From Gp1-AA145 sp963757135 (GTDB lineage Bacteria > Acidobacteriota > Terriglobia > Terriglobales > Acidobacteriaceae), in the NCBI GenBank assembly GCA_963757135.1, contig CAVWQE010000009.1, forward strand, positions 124,001 through 188,000: 64,000 nt of DNA. Reading direction: 5' to 3'. The position numbers and the translations under genes are program-made. Positions 46,135 to 55,372 of this stretch are shown here, one piece after another; position 1 is the first letter of the stretch, and each line of letters starts with the position of its first letter. Below the pieces are notes generated by a model. That model was given only the letters and a program-made list of their open reading frames with translations, ran no database searches and was not told the DNA's origin.

Positions 46135-47310
46135 GGTAGAGCCTACTCACATCGTATCCCCCTAGCGAAGTTAAAATGCTTGAGCGAGAAACGCGTTAGG
46201 GAGCTGGCCGGACGGCTCCGCAAAAGCCGGGAGGCCAGCGACCGGGACTACAATCCGCTGTGTCCACCGCCTACTTCGTCCTGATTCGCGAGATGAGAGA
46301 CGCCTACAATCATCGCTTGCGTTTGGTGCAGTCGGCTCGACAACGCGGCATCAAACCCACCGCCCGCTTGTTTCAAACCACCGTTCCCACTGTGCGCAAG
46401 TGGCTGCGCCGTTATCAGCAGCAAGGACCGCGCGGCCTCATCGAAGTTTCTCGCGCCCCTCATCGCCAGCCCGGCAAGACTCCCGCCGACATCGAACAGC
46501 AGGTCGTCGCACTCCGCCAGCAGCTGTTCACCTTCGGAGCTCGTCGTCTTATTCGGGAGTTCGACCTTCCTCTCAGTCATCGTGCCTTGGAACGCATCTG
46601 GCGCCATCATGGCCTGCTCAAAAAACGACCGCGCAAGTATCAGCGCAAACAAGACCTCGCCCACATCAAAGCCACCTGGCGCGTCTTTCAGCAGATCTCC
46701 GCCGACACCAAGGATCTCGACGATATTCCCCGCTACTGGCCGCAGGCCCAGGCTTTCGATCTGCCGGCCGTCGAATACACCGCCCGCGAAGTGCGCAGCG
46801 GCCTGCTGTTCTGGGCTTTTGCCGAGCGCCGTTCTGCGGCTGCCAGTTCCATCTTTGCCGCCCGTATCCAGCAGCACCTCGATCGTTGCGGCATCTCTCT
46901 GCGCGATCTGGTCTGGCAGACCGACAACGGCTCCGAGTTCATCGGTGGCCACGATCGTCGCGGTCACCCCACCGGATTCCCCACCGCTTTAGGCGACAGC
47001 CAGCACGTTCGCATCCCTCCCGCCGCTCACACCTTCCAGAGCGATGTGGAAACCGTTCACCGCCTCGTCGAAGATGAGTTCTTTGACCTGGAATCGTTCC
47101 ACAGTCGGGGCGACTTCCTCGCCAAAGCCTTTACCTACCAGCTCTACTTCAACCTGGTCCGTCCCAACTCTCATAAACAAAACCTCAGCCCTTGGCAGAT
47201 CGTCGAGCAACTCCAACCCCGCTGGCCGCTCCAACTCTGTTTGCTTCCACCTGTTTTCTTGGACTATTACTTGAACCACTCCGGGGGATACGATCTCCCT
47301 AGGCACCCCT
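46135..47310 (+). mobile_element. Insertion sequence with 28-bp imperfect inverted repeats
   Basis: ATCGTATCCCCC at 46151-46162 has its exact reverse complement at 47283-47294. The 16 bases outside each are partly paired (shared GCCTA core), so terminal repeats span 46135-46162 and 47283-47310. Just outside, the 16-mer CCTTTAGCCTCGCTGT is present in direct copies at 46119-46134 and 47311-47326, a possible target duplication. The transposase frame runs past the right end. The element lies between the M61 gene and tmk. Confidence 0.65.
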
Positions 47311-47363
47311 CCTTTAGCCTCGCTGTCGGCTGCTTGAATCGGGGGCGGAAACAACCGAAATAG
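46260..47363 (+). CDS. Transposase with DDE integrase core
   Basis: The 367-residue protein has an N-terminal helix-turn-helix (ARLFQTTVPTVRKWLRRYQQQGPRGL) and an rve-type core with ADTKDLDDIPR, VWQTDNGSEF and the downstream Glu in HRLVEDEFFDL. It resembles IS481/IS3-like transposases but is unlike the broken one at 6631-7631. Its frame is intact. The last 18 codons lie outside the right terminal repeat, so the true C-terminus is probably supplied by the target site. Confidence 0.82.
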   Translation: MSTAYFVLIREMRDAYNHRLRLVQSARQRGIKPTARLFQTTVPTVRKWLRRYQQQGPRGLIEVSRAPHRQPGKTPADIEQQVVALRQQLFTFGARRLIREFDLPLSHRALERIWRHHGLLKKRPRKYQRKQDLAHIKATWRVFQQISADTKDLDDIPRYWPQAQAFDLPAVEYTAREVRSGLLFWAFAERRSAAASSIFAARIQQHLDRCGISLRDLVWQTDNGSEFIGGHDRRGHPTGFPTALGDSQHVRIPPAAHTFQSDVETVHRLVEDEFFDLESFHSRGDFLAKAFTYQLYFNLVRPNSHKQNLSPWQIVEQLQPRWPLQLCLLPPVFLDYYLNHSGGYDLPRHPSFSLAVGCLNRGRKQPK

Positions 47364-47405
47364 CACCAAAGAGCGGGACACAAAGTTGCTGCTATCATCG
47401 TTTTC

Positions 47406-48092
47406 GTGACCCCGCGGCGCGGCACATTCATTACGTTTGAAGGACTGGACGGCTGCGGCAAGAGCACGCAACTGGAGCGCCTCGCAGGCAAGTTACGCGA
47501 GGCGAGACTACCCGTCACCGTCACGCGAGAACCCGGTGGCACGGCGACTGGCAACAAGATTCGCCAGCTTTTGCTCGATACCCGAACTACACACCTCAAT
47601 CCCCTGGCTGAGCTGGCGCTGATGTTCGCTTCGCGCGCCCAGCATCTGTCGGAGATCATTCTGCCGGCGCTTGCACGGGGTGAGATGGTCCTCTGCGACC
47701 GCTTTACCGATTCGAGCGAAGCTTATCAGGGCGGAGGGAGAAGACTCGGTAGTGAGCCGGTGCTTGAACTGCATCGCATTCTCTGCGGCGATCTGAAACC
47801 CGATCTCACGATCCTGATGGATTCCGACGTCGCCGCTAGCGTGGAGCGGGCGCGGCGACGAAACCAAGCGCGAATCTCGGCGGAAGAAGCTGATGAAAAC
47901 CGCTTCGAGCGCGAGAACCGGGCGTTCTTCACGCGCGTACACACCGCGTACCTGGACATCGCAAAGCGCGAGCCGGAACGGGTGTTCGTTGTAGACGCGC
48001 GCGGAACGCCGGACCAGACACACGCTAAGATTCTGGATATTGTTCGGGGCAGATTAGAGCTGGAGCCCGGGAGAACTCAGGATGTCCGTTAA
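47406..48092 (+). CDS. tmk: Thymidylate kinase
   Basis: The 228-residue P-loop kinase phosphorylates dTMP to dTDP. It has FEGLDGCGKSTQLERLAGKL, the DR[YF] motif in LCDRFTDSSEAYQGGGR, and the LID region RRRNQARISAEEADENRFE. The start is a GTG. Its stop overlaps the start of the following Tat enzyme (ATGTCCGTTAA), so translation is coupled. The tail of this gene cluster also contains holB, a frequent tmk neighbour; the Tat enzyme is an intruder between them. Confidence 0.94.
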   Translation: MTPRRGTFITFEGLDGCGKSTQLERLAGKLREARLPVTVTREPGGTATGNKIRQLLLDTRTTHLNPLAELALMFASRAQHLSEIILPALARGEMVLCDRFTDSSEAYQGGGRRLGSEPVLELHRILCGDLKPDLTILMDSDVAASVERARRRNQARISAEEADENRFERENRAFFTRVHTAYLDIAKREPERVFVVDARGTPDQTHAKILDIVRGRLELEPGRTQDVR

Positions 48093-51000
48093 CCGGCGGA
48101 AGTTTATAGGCAATGCTGCTCTGACTGCTGGCGCGGTGAAAATGTTGCCGCATATTGGCTTCAGTTTACCGGCCGCCGCAGCCGATCCTGCTAAACCCTA
48201 CGGCTCGGGTTATTTCGGTCGCTGGATCGAAGATGAATTCGGACTTCCGGCTTTTGCGTACACCTGCGACCAGATCAAAGATCCGAAAGCGGTGACGCAG
48301 GTCAACCCAGGAATTCTTTCCTCCACCGAACACATTCACCAGGTCGGAAATGATCGGATTGTTGCGATCGCTTCAAACTACGGGCATGTCCGGGTGCGGC
48401 AGGATGAAGGCGCTCCCAAGTTCCTAAATGACCACGCCCCTGAGCGCGGAATTTTTGCCGGAGGCTTTGGATACCTGACGGATGGAAAGGACCTGCTGAG
48501 CACGGCGTACCCAGGGAACGCGACGAATTTTGACCGCATTTATGGCGTTGGATATTTTCGCAAGAAGGTCAATGGCACGAAATACGATCTTGATCACGTC
48601 ATCTTCGCGCCCTTCGGCGACGATCCGGTGCTGATCTCGCAGGTGAAAGTCACGAACTCGAGCGCTACCGAAGTCAACCTGCGCTGGATTGAGTATTGGG
48701 GATGCCAAATTTATCAGTTTTCGTTTCGCTCGTTCATGGAAAGTTTCGGCGGCAAAAGCATGCACGAGCTGCGACGGGACTTCAGCACGCGGTTTGAGCA
48801 TCGCTTTAAGAGCGCGGCAGATGGCGTGGGCCTGATTGAGATCAAAGAGTTTCTTGGAAGGGATCCGGCTGAAGAACATCAGTTCCAGGGCATGGTGGCA
48901 TCTCTGGAAAAACAACCGAATCCATTTCTCGCCCCGCCTGCCAAAGACGTCCCGAAAAATGCTGGATTTGAAGATCTGAATCCGCCGTCTACTTTCTTGG
49001 TTTCGCTCGATGCGCCCGCCGATGGATTGAGCAGCAACGCCAAAGGTTTCTTCGGCGCGGGAGGAATAGATCATCCCAGCGGCCTCGACTATCCCCTCGA
49101 CGGCAATCTGGATAAATCCGGGCCGGACAGCGGCTTGCTGATCGAACGTAGATTTTCGCTCAAGCCGGGTGAGAGCCGCACCCTGACTTTTCTCTACGGC
49201 TACAAGACATCGGGTTTCGACCTCGATGGACTGACCTCAAAATACAGGCAGAGCGCCTCGACCGCGCTTCGCGACTCCAGCGCCCAGTGGAAAAAAAGTG
49301 GCTTACATTTCAGTACGGAGAGCGAGCCATGGGTGGAGCGTGAAGTCGCGTGGAACCATTACTACCTTCGCAGCGGGTTCACCTATGATGATTTTTTTCA
49401 TCAGCACATCATTTCGCAAGCCAGTATTTATCAGTATGTGATGGGTTTTCAGGGCGCGGCGCGCGATCCGTTGCAGCACGCGTTGCCATTCATCTTCAGC
49501 GATCCTGAGTTGGTAAAGGGTGTGCTGCGCTATACGCTGAAGGAGGTTCGCCCCGACGGATCAATTCCTTACGGAATTGTCGGGCACGGCATGACCATGC
49601 CGACCGTCTCGGACAATACCAGCGACATGCCGCTGTGGCTGATCTGGGCGGTCAGCGAATACGTGCTTGCCACACGCGATGTGCGCTTCCTCGATTCTGA
49701 GGTGGTAACCGTGTATGGGTCCAACCCAAATGCTTTGCGTGGCGAGGGAGCGGGGAGGGACACGGTCCGCAATCTTCTTGCGCGCTGCTACAAGCATTTG
49801 ACCCAGGACGTTAAGACCGGCGAACACGGCCTGATGCGCATGCTGCAAGATGATTGGAATGATGCGTTGGTGACTGCGTGGGTCCCGCCTGCTGACGTAA
49901 AGGAATGCGTAGAGAGGGGCGAAAGCGTACTTAATTCGGCGATGGCAGCTTACGTGTTGGATTATTACGCCCACATGCTCGCCTACGCAGGAGATGAGGA
50001 CCGGGTAACTACACCGATCCGCGCCGCCGCGGAACAACACCGCGCTGCAGTGCGCGGACAGTGGGCCGGCAAGTGGTTTCGCCGCGCATGGCTCGGGCCG
50101 GACATCGGTTGGCTCGGCGAGAAGTGCATGTGGATTGAGCCGCAGCCGTGGGCCCTGATCAGCGGCATCGCCAGCGAGGAGCAAAGAAAAACGCTGTTGC
50201 AGAGTATCGATCAGGAACTGCGGCGTCCGTCGCCAATCGGCGCGATTCAACTGACTGCCGGACCGGACCAGGAAACGCACGGCGTATGGAAGACGGAGCC
50301 GGGAACGTCGGTGAATGGCGGCGTCTGGCCGTCGCTGAATCAGACGCTGATTTGGGCGCTGGCTCGACTGGACGGCGACCTCGCGTGGGATGAATGGAAG
50401 AAGAATTCCTTCGCGCGTCACGCGGAGGTCTATCCGGACATTTGGTACAGAGCGTGGAGCGGACCCGATGTGCTGAATTCCATCAACAGCAAGAAGCCGG
50501 GCGAGACCACGGGCGGCGCGCCATTCGGATGGACGGACTTCCCTGTCTTCAATATGCACACGCATGCTTGCCCGGTATATTCTCTGGCGAAACTGCTGGG
50601 ACTCGAGTTCTTTGAAGCGGGCGTAATCTGGGCGCCGAAGATTCCCCTGGCGTCGTTTCGTTTTGAATCGCCTCTGCTGGGGTTAATAAAGTCGGCCAAA
50701 GGCTACGAGGGTTGGTACCAGCCAAGCACTCGAAATACCTGGACAGTCAGGCTGAGGCTCACGACTGAAGAACTGAAAAAGTTTGATCGAGTGGAAGCGA
50801 ATGGCGAGCGGGTTCATCGGGCCAGAGTGATCGATAACGCGATCGAAATGCGTGGGACAGGCGGCAGTGGAACGCCGATGAAATGGTCGGTTAGGCTCTA
50901 TTGGGCTTTGGGCTTTGGGCTTTGGGCTTTGGGCTTTGGGCTTTGGGCTTTGGGCTTTGGGCTTTGGGCTTTGGGCTTGCTTGTAGGAGACATATGGGCT

Positions 51001-51120
51001 TCTCTGATTTTCGCGGAAATGCCGAGACGGTGCATCGTATTCGCGAGATGCTGGCGCGCGACCGCTTTCCGCACGGCGTCATCCTCGCCGGGCCATCAGG
51101 TTCGGGCAAGTACACGCTGA
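48082..51120 (+). CDS. Tat-exported GH94-like glycoside phosphorylase/hydrolase
   Basis: The protein has a Tat signal (SVNRRKFIGNAALTAGAVKM) followed by a large (alpha/alpha)6-type enzyme. Landmarks are a beta-domain (SQVKVTNSSATEVNLRWIEYWG), the barrel WNHYYLRSGFTYDDFFHQHIISQASIY, the acid region LQDDWNDALVTAW, and WKTEPGTSVNGGVWPSLNQTLIWALARL. It is closest in pattern to GH94 and the old GT36 family; cellobiose or related phosphorolysis is possible. The C-terminus is odd: the frame enters an 11-copy heptamer repeat at 50901 and continues into the next gene, so the natural stop was probably lost. It would be about 940 residues without that tail. Confidence 0.75.
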   Translation: MSVNRRKFIGNAALTAGAVKMLPHIGFSLPAAAADPAKPYGSGYFGRWIEDEFGLPAFAYTCDQIKDPKAVTQVNPGILSSTEHIHQVGNDRIVAIASNYGHVRVRQDEGAPKFLNDHAPERGIFAGGFGYLTDGKDLLSTAYPGNATNFDRIYGVGYFRKKVNGTKYDLDHVIFAPFGDDPVLISQVKVTNSSATEVNLRWIEYWGCQIYQFSFRSFMESFGGKSMHELRRDFSTRFEHRFKSAADGVGLIEIKEFLGRDPAEEHQFQGMVASLEKQPNPFLAPPAKDVPKNAGFEDLNPPSTFLVSLDAPADGLSSNAKGFFGAGGIDHPSGLDYPLDGNLDKSGPDSGLLIERRFSLKPGESRTLTFLYGYKTSGFDLDGLTSKYRQSASTALRDSSAQWKKSGLHFSTESEPWVEREVAWNHYYLRSGFTYDDFFHQHIISQASIYQYVMGFQGAARDPLQHALPFIFSDPELVKGVLRYTLKEVRPDGSIPYGIVGHGMTMPTVSDNTSDMPLWLIWAVSEYVLATRDVRFLDSEVVTVYGSNPNALRGEGAGRDTVRNLLARCYKHLTQDVKTGEHGLMRMLQDDWNDALVTAWVPPADVKECVERGESVLNSAMAAYVLDYYAHMLAYAGDEDRVTTPIRAAAEQHRAAVRGQWAGKWFRRAWLGPDIGWLGEKCMWIEPQPWALISGIASEEQRKTLLQSIDQELRRPSPIGAIQLTAGPDQETHGVWKTEPGTSVNGGVWPSLNQTLIWALARLDGDLAWDEWKKNSFARHAEVYPDIWYRAWSGPDVLNSINSKKPGETTGGAPFGWTDFPVFNMHTHACPVYSLAKLLGLEFFEAGVIWAPKIPLASFRFESPLLGLIKSAKGYEGWYQPSTRNTWTVRLRLTTEELKKFDRVEANGERVHRARVIDNAIEMRGTGGSGTPMKWSVRLYWALGFGLWALGFGLWALGFGLWALGLLVGDIWASLIFAEMPRRCIVFARCWRATAFRTASSSPGHQVRASTR
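50901..50977. repeat. Heptanucleotide tandem repeat, 11 exact copies
   Basis: TTGGGCT is repeated eleven times without error (50901-50977). It lies within the 3' end of the GH94-like frame and ends 16 bases before the holB start. Seven is not a multiple of three, so a change by one copy shifts the upstream protein's reading frame. Confidence 0.97.
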
Positions 51121-52094
51121 CGACGATGATCGCTCGAGCGATGAATTGCCTCGAGCACGCGACGACGGACGGTCTCCCCGACTTCTGCGGCAAATGCGCG
51201 AACTGCGTCCGTATTGCGCAACTGGAAGACTTGGACGCGCGTTGCGCTGAGGCGACCGATGCCCGCGAGGCGCTAAAGGAAACCGAAAAGAAAGAAACCC
51301 GCCTCTTCATCCAGACACATCCTGACGTGCTCGTCATTCCTCCCGATCCGCCGCAGATGATGATCAAGGTTGACCAGGTGCGGCGGGTAATCGAGACGAT
51401 ATATTTTCGCCCGTTGGAGGCGCGGGAACGGGTATTCATCTTTACCGACGCGGCCTTTATGAAGGAGGCAGCTAATTCCCTGCTGAAAATCCTCGAAGAG
51501 CCGCCGGAGTTTGCCACGATCTTTCTTCTTGCCGAGAATGCCGGAGAATTGCTGCCGACCATCCGCTCGCGCAGCATGGTTCTGCAGTTACAAACCCTGA
51601 CTACCGCCGAGATCGAAGAATATCTGGCGGAGCACCGCCCGGAATGGAAAGCTCCGCAGCGGGCGCTGGTCTCACGCTTATCAGAGGGTGCCGTCGGCCG
51701 TGCACGAAGGTTTGACTTGGCGGCTTATTCCGCCTCCCGCGAGCACGCGCTTACTATCCTAAGAACTGCGCTGCGGTCCGGCGAACATACTGAGTTGTTC
51801 AAAATCACAGAAACATATCGTTCGGGGACCGAAGGACGCGAAAAGCTGGAACTCCTGCTGCAGTCCATTTATTCGCTGTTGCAGGACCTTTTATTCCTTG
51901 ATTCCGGGTCGCGCGAACTGGTGAGGAACACCGATATCGCTTCTGAGCTGCAGAAACTTGGCGAGTCCGCAACGTTCGAGTGGCTCGCCTCAGCGTCTGA
52001 ACGCCTGGCCGAAGTAGAACGCGGCATGCGCCGAAACCTGCTGCGATCACTTTCGCTGGATGCGATGGCAGCCGCGATGGAAGGCAAAAGTTAA
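50994..52094 (+). CDS. holB: DNA polymerase III subunit delta' (clamp loader)
   Basis: The 366-residue AAA+ protein starts MGFSDFRGNAETVHRIREML, with AGGAG upstream after the repeat. It has ILAGPSGSGKYTL at the P-loop, where Tyr replaces the usual Thr/Ser, and a zinc motif with ...CLE, DFCGKCANCVRI. The sensor region ANSLLKILEEPPEFATIFLL is typical of DnaX/HolB. An insert of charged residues follows the zinc motif. The altered P-loop agrees with delta' being a non-hydrolysing stator. The preceding Tat enzyme separates it from tmk. Confidence 0.88.
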   Translation: MGFSDFRGNAETVHRIREMLARDRFPHGVILAGPSGSGKYTLTTMIARAMNCLEHATTDGLPDFCGKCANCVRIAQLEDLDARCAEATDAREALKETEKKETRLFIQTHPDVLVIPPDPPQMMIKVDQVRRVIETIYFRPLEARERVFIFTDAAFMKEAANSLLKILEEPPEFATIFLLAENAGELLPTIRSRSMVLQLQTLTTAEIEEYLAEHRPEWKAPQRALVSRLSEGAVGRARRFDLAAYSASREHALTILRTALRSGEHTELFKITETYRSGTEGREKLELLLQSIYSLLQDLLFLDSGSRELVRNTDIASELQKLGESATFEWLASASERLAEVERGMRRNLLRSLSLDAMAAAMEGKS

Positions 52095-52313
52095 AAAGCA
52101 GAAGGGAGAAGGGAGAAGTAAAAACCTCGGAGCGCACGCTGCTTCTGACTTTTGTATTCTGCTATTCGGATGTTCTGGCTCCTGCCTTTTCAATTCTGCA
52201 TTCTGACTTGTTCATTGATGTCGCCTTCTGATTTTTTCTTCCGATTTCTCCACAGGCCGCGTGGAGTATACTGCGCTCAAGACTTCAATTTTTCTTTCCA
52301 GGATGCAGCAATC

Positions 52314-52610
52314 ATGAGTTTAAGGACGGTCGAAGAGGTATCCACGCAGGTTCCCGCTGACGATTTTCAGGCGCTGGAAGACAAGGTTTATCGCACTATT
52401 GAGCTATACAAGTCCGCCCGCGAGGCGCGCGCGATTGCCGAACGGGACGCCCAGCGTCTGCGCGAGCAACTCGAGGAGCGTGAAGAGGAAGTTGAAAGCA
52501 TGCGCCGCGAGATGGTCGGCTTGCGGAAAGAGCGCGAAGAAATTCGCGGGCGTATCGAGAAGATGCTGGCGCAGATCGACCGCATGGCGGAAGAGCCAGC
52601 GGCAAGCTAG
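52314..52610 (+). CDS. Small coiled-coil protein, ZapB-like
   Basis: The 98-residue protein is one long coiled coil (DFQALEDKVYRTIELYKSAREARAIAERD... LREQLEEREEEVESMRREMVGLRKE). Its gene lies 19 bases before zapA. In many bacteria a ZapB-like coiled coil assists ZapA and FtsZ in the division ring, so that role is likely. The sequence itself is too simple to prove it. The start is the only ATG near the coiled coil; the spacer before it is AT-rich and repeat-like. Confidence 0.6.
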   Translation: MSLRTVEEVSTQVPADDFQALEDKVYRTIELYKSAREARAIAERDAQRLREQLEEREEEVESMRREMVGLRKEREEIRGRIEKMLAQIDRMAEEPAAS

Positions 52611-52629
52611 CCGACAAGGGAGCGACTCT

Positions 52630-52965
52630 ATGGCAACGGCCACGAAACCGCCGCAAGTGCAGGATGCCAGCAACAACAGTGTCCGCGTGGAGATTTTCGA
52701 CCAGGGTTACAACCTGCGTGGAACCGATCCCGATTACATCTTGCGGCTTGCCGAATACGTGGACACCAAGATGCGGGCCGTCTCCGAGCAGACGCACACG
52801 GTCGATACAGCCCGTCTTGCGGTTCTCGCCGCGTTGAATATCGCAGACGAATATCATTTGTTGAAGAGAAAGATGGACGGCGGTAGCACCGATAGTTCCA
52901 AACGGGCGCGGCAATTACTCAGTGCACTGGATGAAGTATTGTCAGATAAACGACTGAAAATGTGA
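52630..52965 (+). CDS. zapA: Cell division protein ZapA
   Basis: The 111-residue protein has the ZapA head, VRVEIFDQGYNLRGTDPDYILRLAEYVDTKMRAVSEQT, and the helical tail that makes tetramers (VDTARLAVLAALNIADEYHLLKRK). ZapA bundles FtsZ protofilaments at mid-cell. AGGGAG lies about ten bases upstream of the ATG. It pairs with the coiled-coil gene before it. It converges with thrB, with 12 bases between stops. Confidence 0.9.
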   Translation: MATATKPPQVQDASNNSVRVEIFDQGYNLRGTDPDYILRLAEYVDTKMRAVSEQTHTVDTARLAVLAALNIADEYHLLKRKMDGGSTDSSKRARQLLSALDEVLSDKRLKM

Positions 52966-52977
52966 AACTTATATTGG

Positions 52978-53901
52978 CTACTCTGCCCGCCGTAGAAATG
53001 ACGCTTCCCCGCCGCGTTTTGCTATTGACGTAAGTACAAGCTCCCCTTTTAGTCCACGATCCCTCAATCGGGCTTCAACCTTCGCTTTAGTTTTTTCCAC
53101 GGGAATTTCTGGATCTAGGAACATCAAGACGGATGGCCCGGCACCGCTAAGAGCCACACCGAGGACTCCGGCACTGGGTGGGAGATTCTGCAATGCAGGC
53201 AGCAGCGGACACAGATCAGCGCGATACGGCTGATGAATCCGGTCTTCTAGTGACCCAGCCAGTAATTTTCTGTCGCCCTGAAATAGCGCGGCCAACAGCA
53301 GCATCGAATTTTGAATGTTAGCTACCGTGTCAGCGCGCGAATATTCCTGGGGTAGCACGGAGCGGGCTTTCTCGGTGGCCAGCGCTTCCTCAGGAATGGC
53401 AAGCATGAGCGGCCACTTGCCTTTCGGAACGAAGCGCATGACCTGAGCCTCAACTGGTCCGAGCATGCGGGCGACAGTGACCCCTCCCATCCAACATGCC
53501 GCAGCGTTATCGGGATGATGTTCACGTTGCGACGCTTCGCCGATGATGCGGGCACTGGTCCAGCGCAATCTTCCGAAGTGCACTGCCAGCGCAATACCTG
53601 CCAGCCGCGCCGCCGCCGAGGAGCCAAAGCCTTTGCCGATAGGAAAGCCATTGTCGATCGTCAGAGCCAGAGGCGGAGCCGACCTGCGCTCGGATTTCAG
53701 GACTTCCTTATAGGTTGTAAGAACAAGATGGCCTTCCACTCGTCCGCAGATATCTGTGTCTCGGCCGCTTGCGGAGATTGAAAATCGTTTGGCCTTCGTC
53801 GCCCGAACCCGTAAAGCAAGATCAAGCGCCAGCGCAGCAGCGTCGAATGCCGGCCCCAGATTCGCCGATGTTGCGGGAAGGATGATGTTGAATTCAGTCA
53901 T
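52978..53901 (-). CDS. thrB: Homoserine kinase
   Basis: The 307-residue GHMP kinase converts homoserine to O-phosphohomoserine. The ATP loop is PIGKGFGSSAAARLAGIALAVH, and the N-terminal FNIILPATSANLGPAFDAAALAL and C-terminal GVALSGAGPSVLMF are the other GHMP motifs. It follows thrC on the same strand, with 34 bases between, so both serve the last two steps of threonine synthesis. Confidence 0.94.
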   Translation of the reverse strand: MTEFNIILPATSANLGPAFDAAALALDLALRVRATKAKRFSISASGRDTDICGRVEGHLVLTTYKEVLKSERRSAPPLALTIDNGFPIGKGFGSSAAARLAGIALAVHFGRLRWTSARIIGEASQREHHPDNAAACWMGGVTVARMLGPVEAQVMRFVPKGKWPLMLAIPEEALATEKARSVLPQEYSRADTVANIQNSMLLLAALFQGDRKLLAGSLEDRIHQPYRADLCPLLPALQNLPPSAGVLGVALSGAGPSVLMFLDPEIPVEKTKAKVEARLRDRGLKGELVLTSIAKRGGEASFLRRAE

Positions 53902-53935
53902 GTTTCTGCAAAAAATCGTCAGCCATGAAGGTCAT

Positions 53936-55294
53936 TTATTGTTCTGACGTGCGCAGTAATTCGATCACAGCGTCAACACTCGGTTCCAGAATCAGTGGCG
54001 AGCGCTGGTGAGATTTCAACATTCTGCTTTCGGCCTCTTGCGGCATTCCCGTGAATAGGTCTCCCCGGTGGAACTTCAAAGTGAAGTCGGCGTCCTTCAA
54101 GACGTGTCCCGTGAGAATTAGCACCACGCTTTCGTTCGCTTTTACGAATCCCTGCTTCACCAGCTTCTTTAATCCTGCCAGCGTGACTGCTGAGGCGGGC
54201 TCGCAACCAACTCCCTCCGCGCCGATCTCTGCTTTGGCCAGGGCAATTTCGATTTCGCTCACCTGTTCAACCGTGCCTTCGCTTTCACGGATGACCCGGA
54301 GAGCCTTCTTCCAGGAGGCAGGGTTGCCGATTCGAATAGCAGTGGCCATGGTTTCGGCGTGGACGGGGATCAACCTCTCTCCGCCATTCTCGCGTATGGA
54401 TCGCACCAGCGGGTTCGCGCCCTCGGCTTGAATCACCGAGATTTTTGGTAGCCGTGAAATCAGGCCGACCTGCTTCATCTCGCGCAAGGCTTTGCCAATG
54501 GCCGAAGAGTTCGCCAGATTGCCACCGGGAACAATGATGTGGTCGGGCGCTTCCCAGCTGAATTGCTCAAGCAGTTCGAAGGCTGCGGTCTTCTGGCCCT
54601 CAACGCGGTATGGATTGACCGAGTTCAACAAGAACACAGGCATGCGCTCGACGACTTCATTGAGCACGCGGACGCAACCGTCGAAGTCAGTCTTGAGCTG
54701 GCAGGTGATCGCGCCATAGTCGAGCGACTGCGAAAGCTTACCCCAGGAAATTTTGCCATCGGGAATGAGTACAAGACTATGCAGGCCTCCGCGCGCCGCG
54801 TACGCCGCCATGGACGCCGAAGTATTTCCTGTCGAAGCGCATGCGACCCAGCGATATCCAGCTTGCCGCGCGAACGATGCGGCCACTGTCATGCCCGTGT
54901 CTTTGAACGAGCCTGTGGGGTTCATGCCCTGGTGTTTGGCATAAAGCTGCTCTACACCGGCCGATTTCGCGCAGTGTTGCAACTGGTAAACGGGTGTATT
55001 GCCTTCGCGGATGGTGATGATCTGTTCGGCCGCAATTTCCGGCAGGATTTCGCGAAAGCGCCAAACACCGCTCTGGTCGGCCGCATCAAGCGAAGCACGA
55101 CGCTCGCGCCACAATTTTTTCAGCGCCGCAGCGTCGAGCCCGGAAGGGCCGGAATCCTCCCATCCGGGAAAGATAATTTCGAGGAGGTCGCGGCAATGTT
55201 CGCAGCGAAAGCGATCGGGTAGCGCGATTTTGCCGCAACCAATGCAACGCAGCTGCGACACACTTATCAACGGCTTGATGGCCTGCTCGGGCAT
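53936..55294 (-). CDS. thrC: Threonine synthase
   Basis: The 452-residue PLP enzyme turns O-phosphohomoserine into threonine. It has an N-terminal zinc ribbon (LRCIGCGKIALPDRFRCEHC), the PLP-binding lysine in GMNPTGSFKDTGMTVAAS, and the glycine loop IVPGGNLANSSAIGKAL. This form has the zinc ribbon of type found in many Gram-negative soil bacteria. It heads the thrC-thrB pair. Confidence 0.94.
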   Translation of the reverse strand: MPEQAIKPLISVSQLRCIGCGKIALPDRFRCEHCRDLLEIIFPGWEDSGPSGLDAAALKKLWRERRASLDAADQSGVWRFREILPEIAAEQIITIREGNTPVYQLQHCAKSAGVEQLYAKHQGMNPTGSFKDTGMTVAASFARQAGYRWVACASTGNTSASMAAYAARGGLHSLVLIPDGKISWGKLSQSLDYGAITCQLKTDFDGCVRVLNEVVERMPVFLLNSVNPYRVEGQKTAAFELLEQFSWEAPDHIIVPGGNLANSSAIGKALREMKQVGLISRLPKISVIQAEGANPLVRSIRENGGERLIPVHAETMATAIRIGNPASWKKALRVIRESEGTVEQVSEIEIALAKAEIGAEGVGCEPASAVTLAGLKKLVKQGFVKANESVVLILTGHVLKDADFTLKFHRGDLFTGMPQEAESRMLKSHQRSPLILEPSVDAVIELLRTSEQ

Positions 55295-55372
55295 GTTATT
55301 CGAAGAAGGATTAAGAATAACAGACGAAATTCCGCGGGTTCTCCCGGGATTTCGGTCGGCGCAATTGCGCTG

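Noticed and set aside
49561..50565. 334-codon frame opposite the GH94-like gene
   Set aside because: It is a shadow frame with an Arg/His-rich composition typical of GC-rich antisense.
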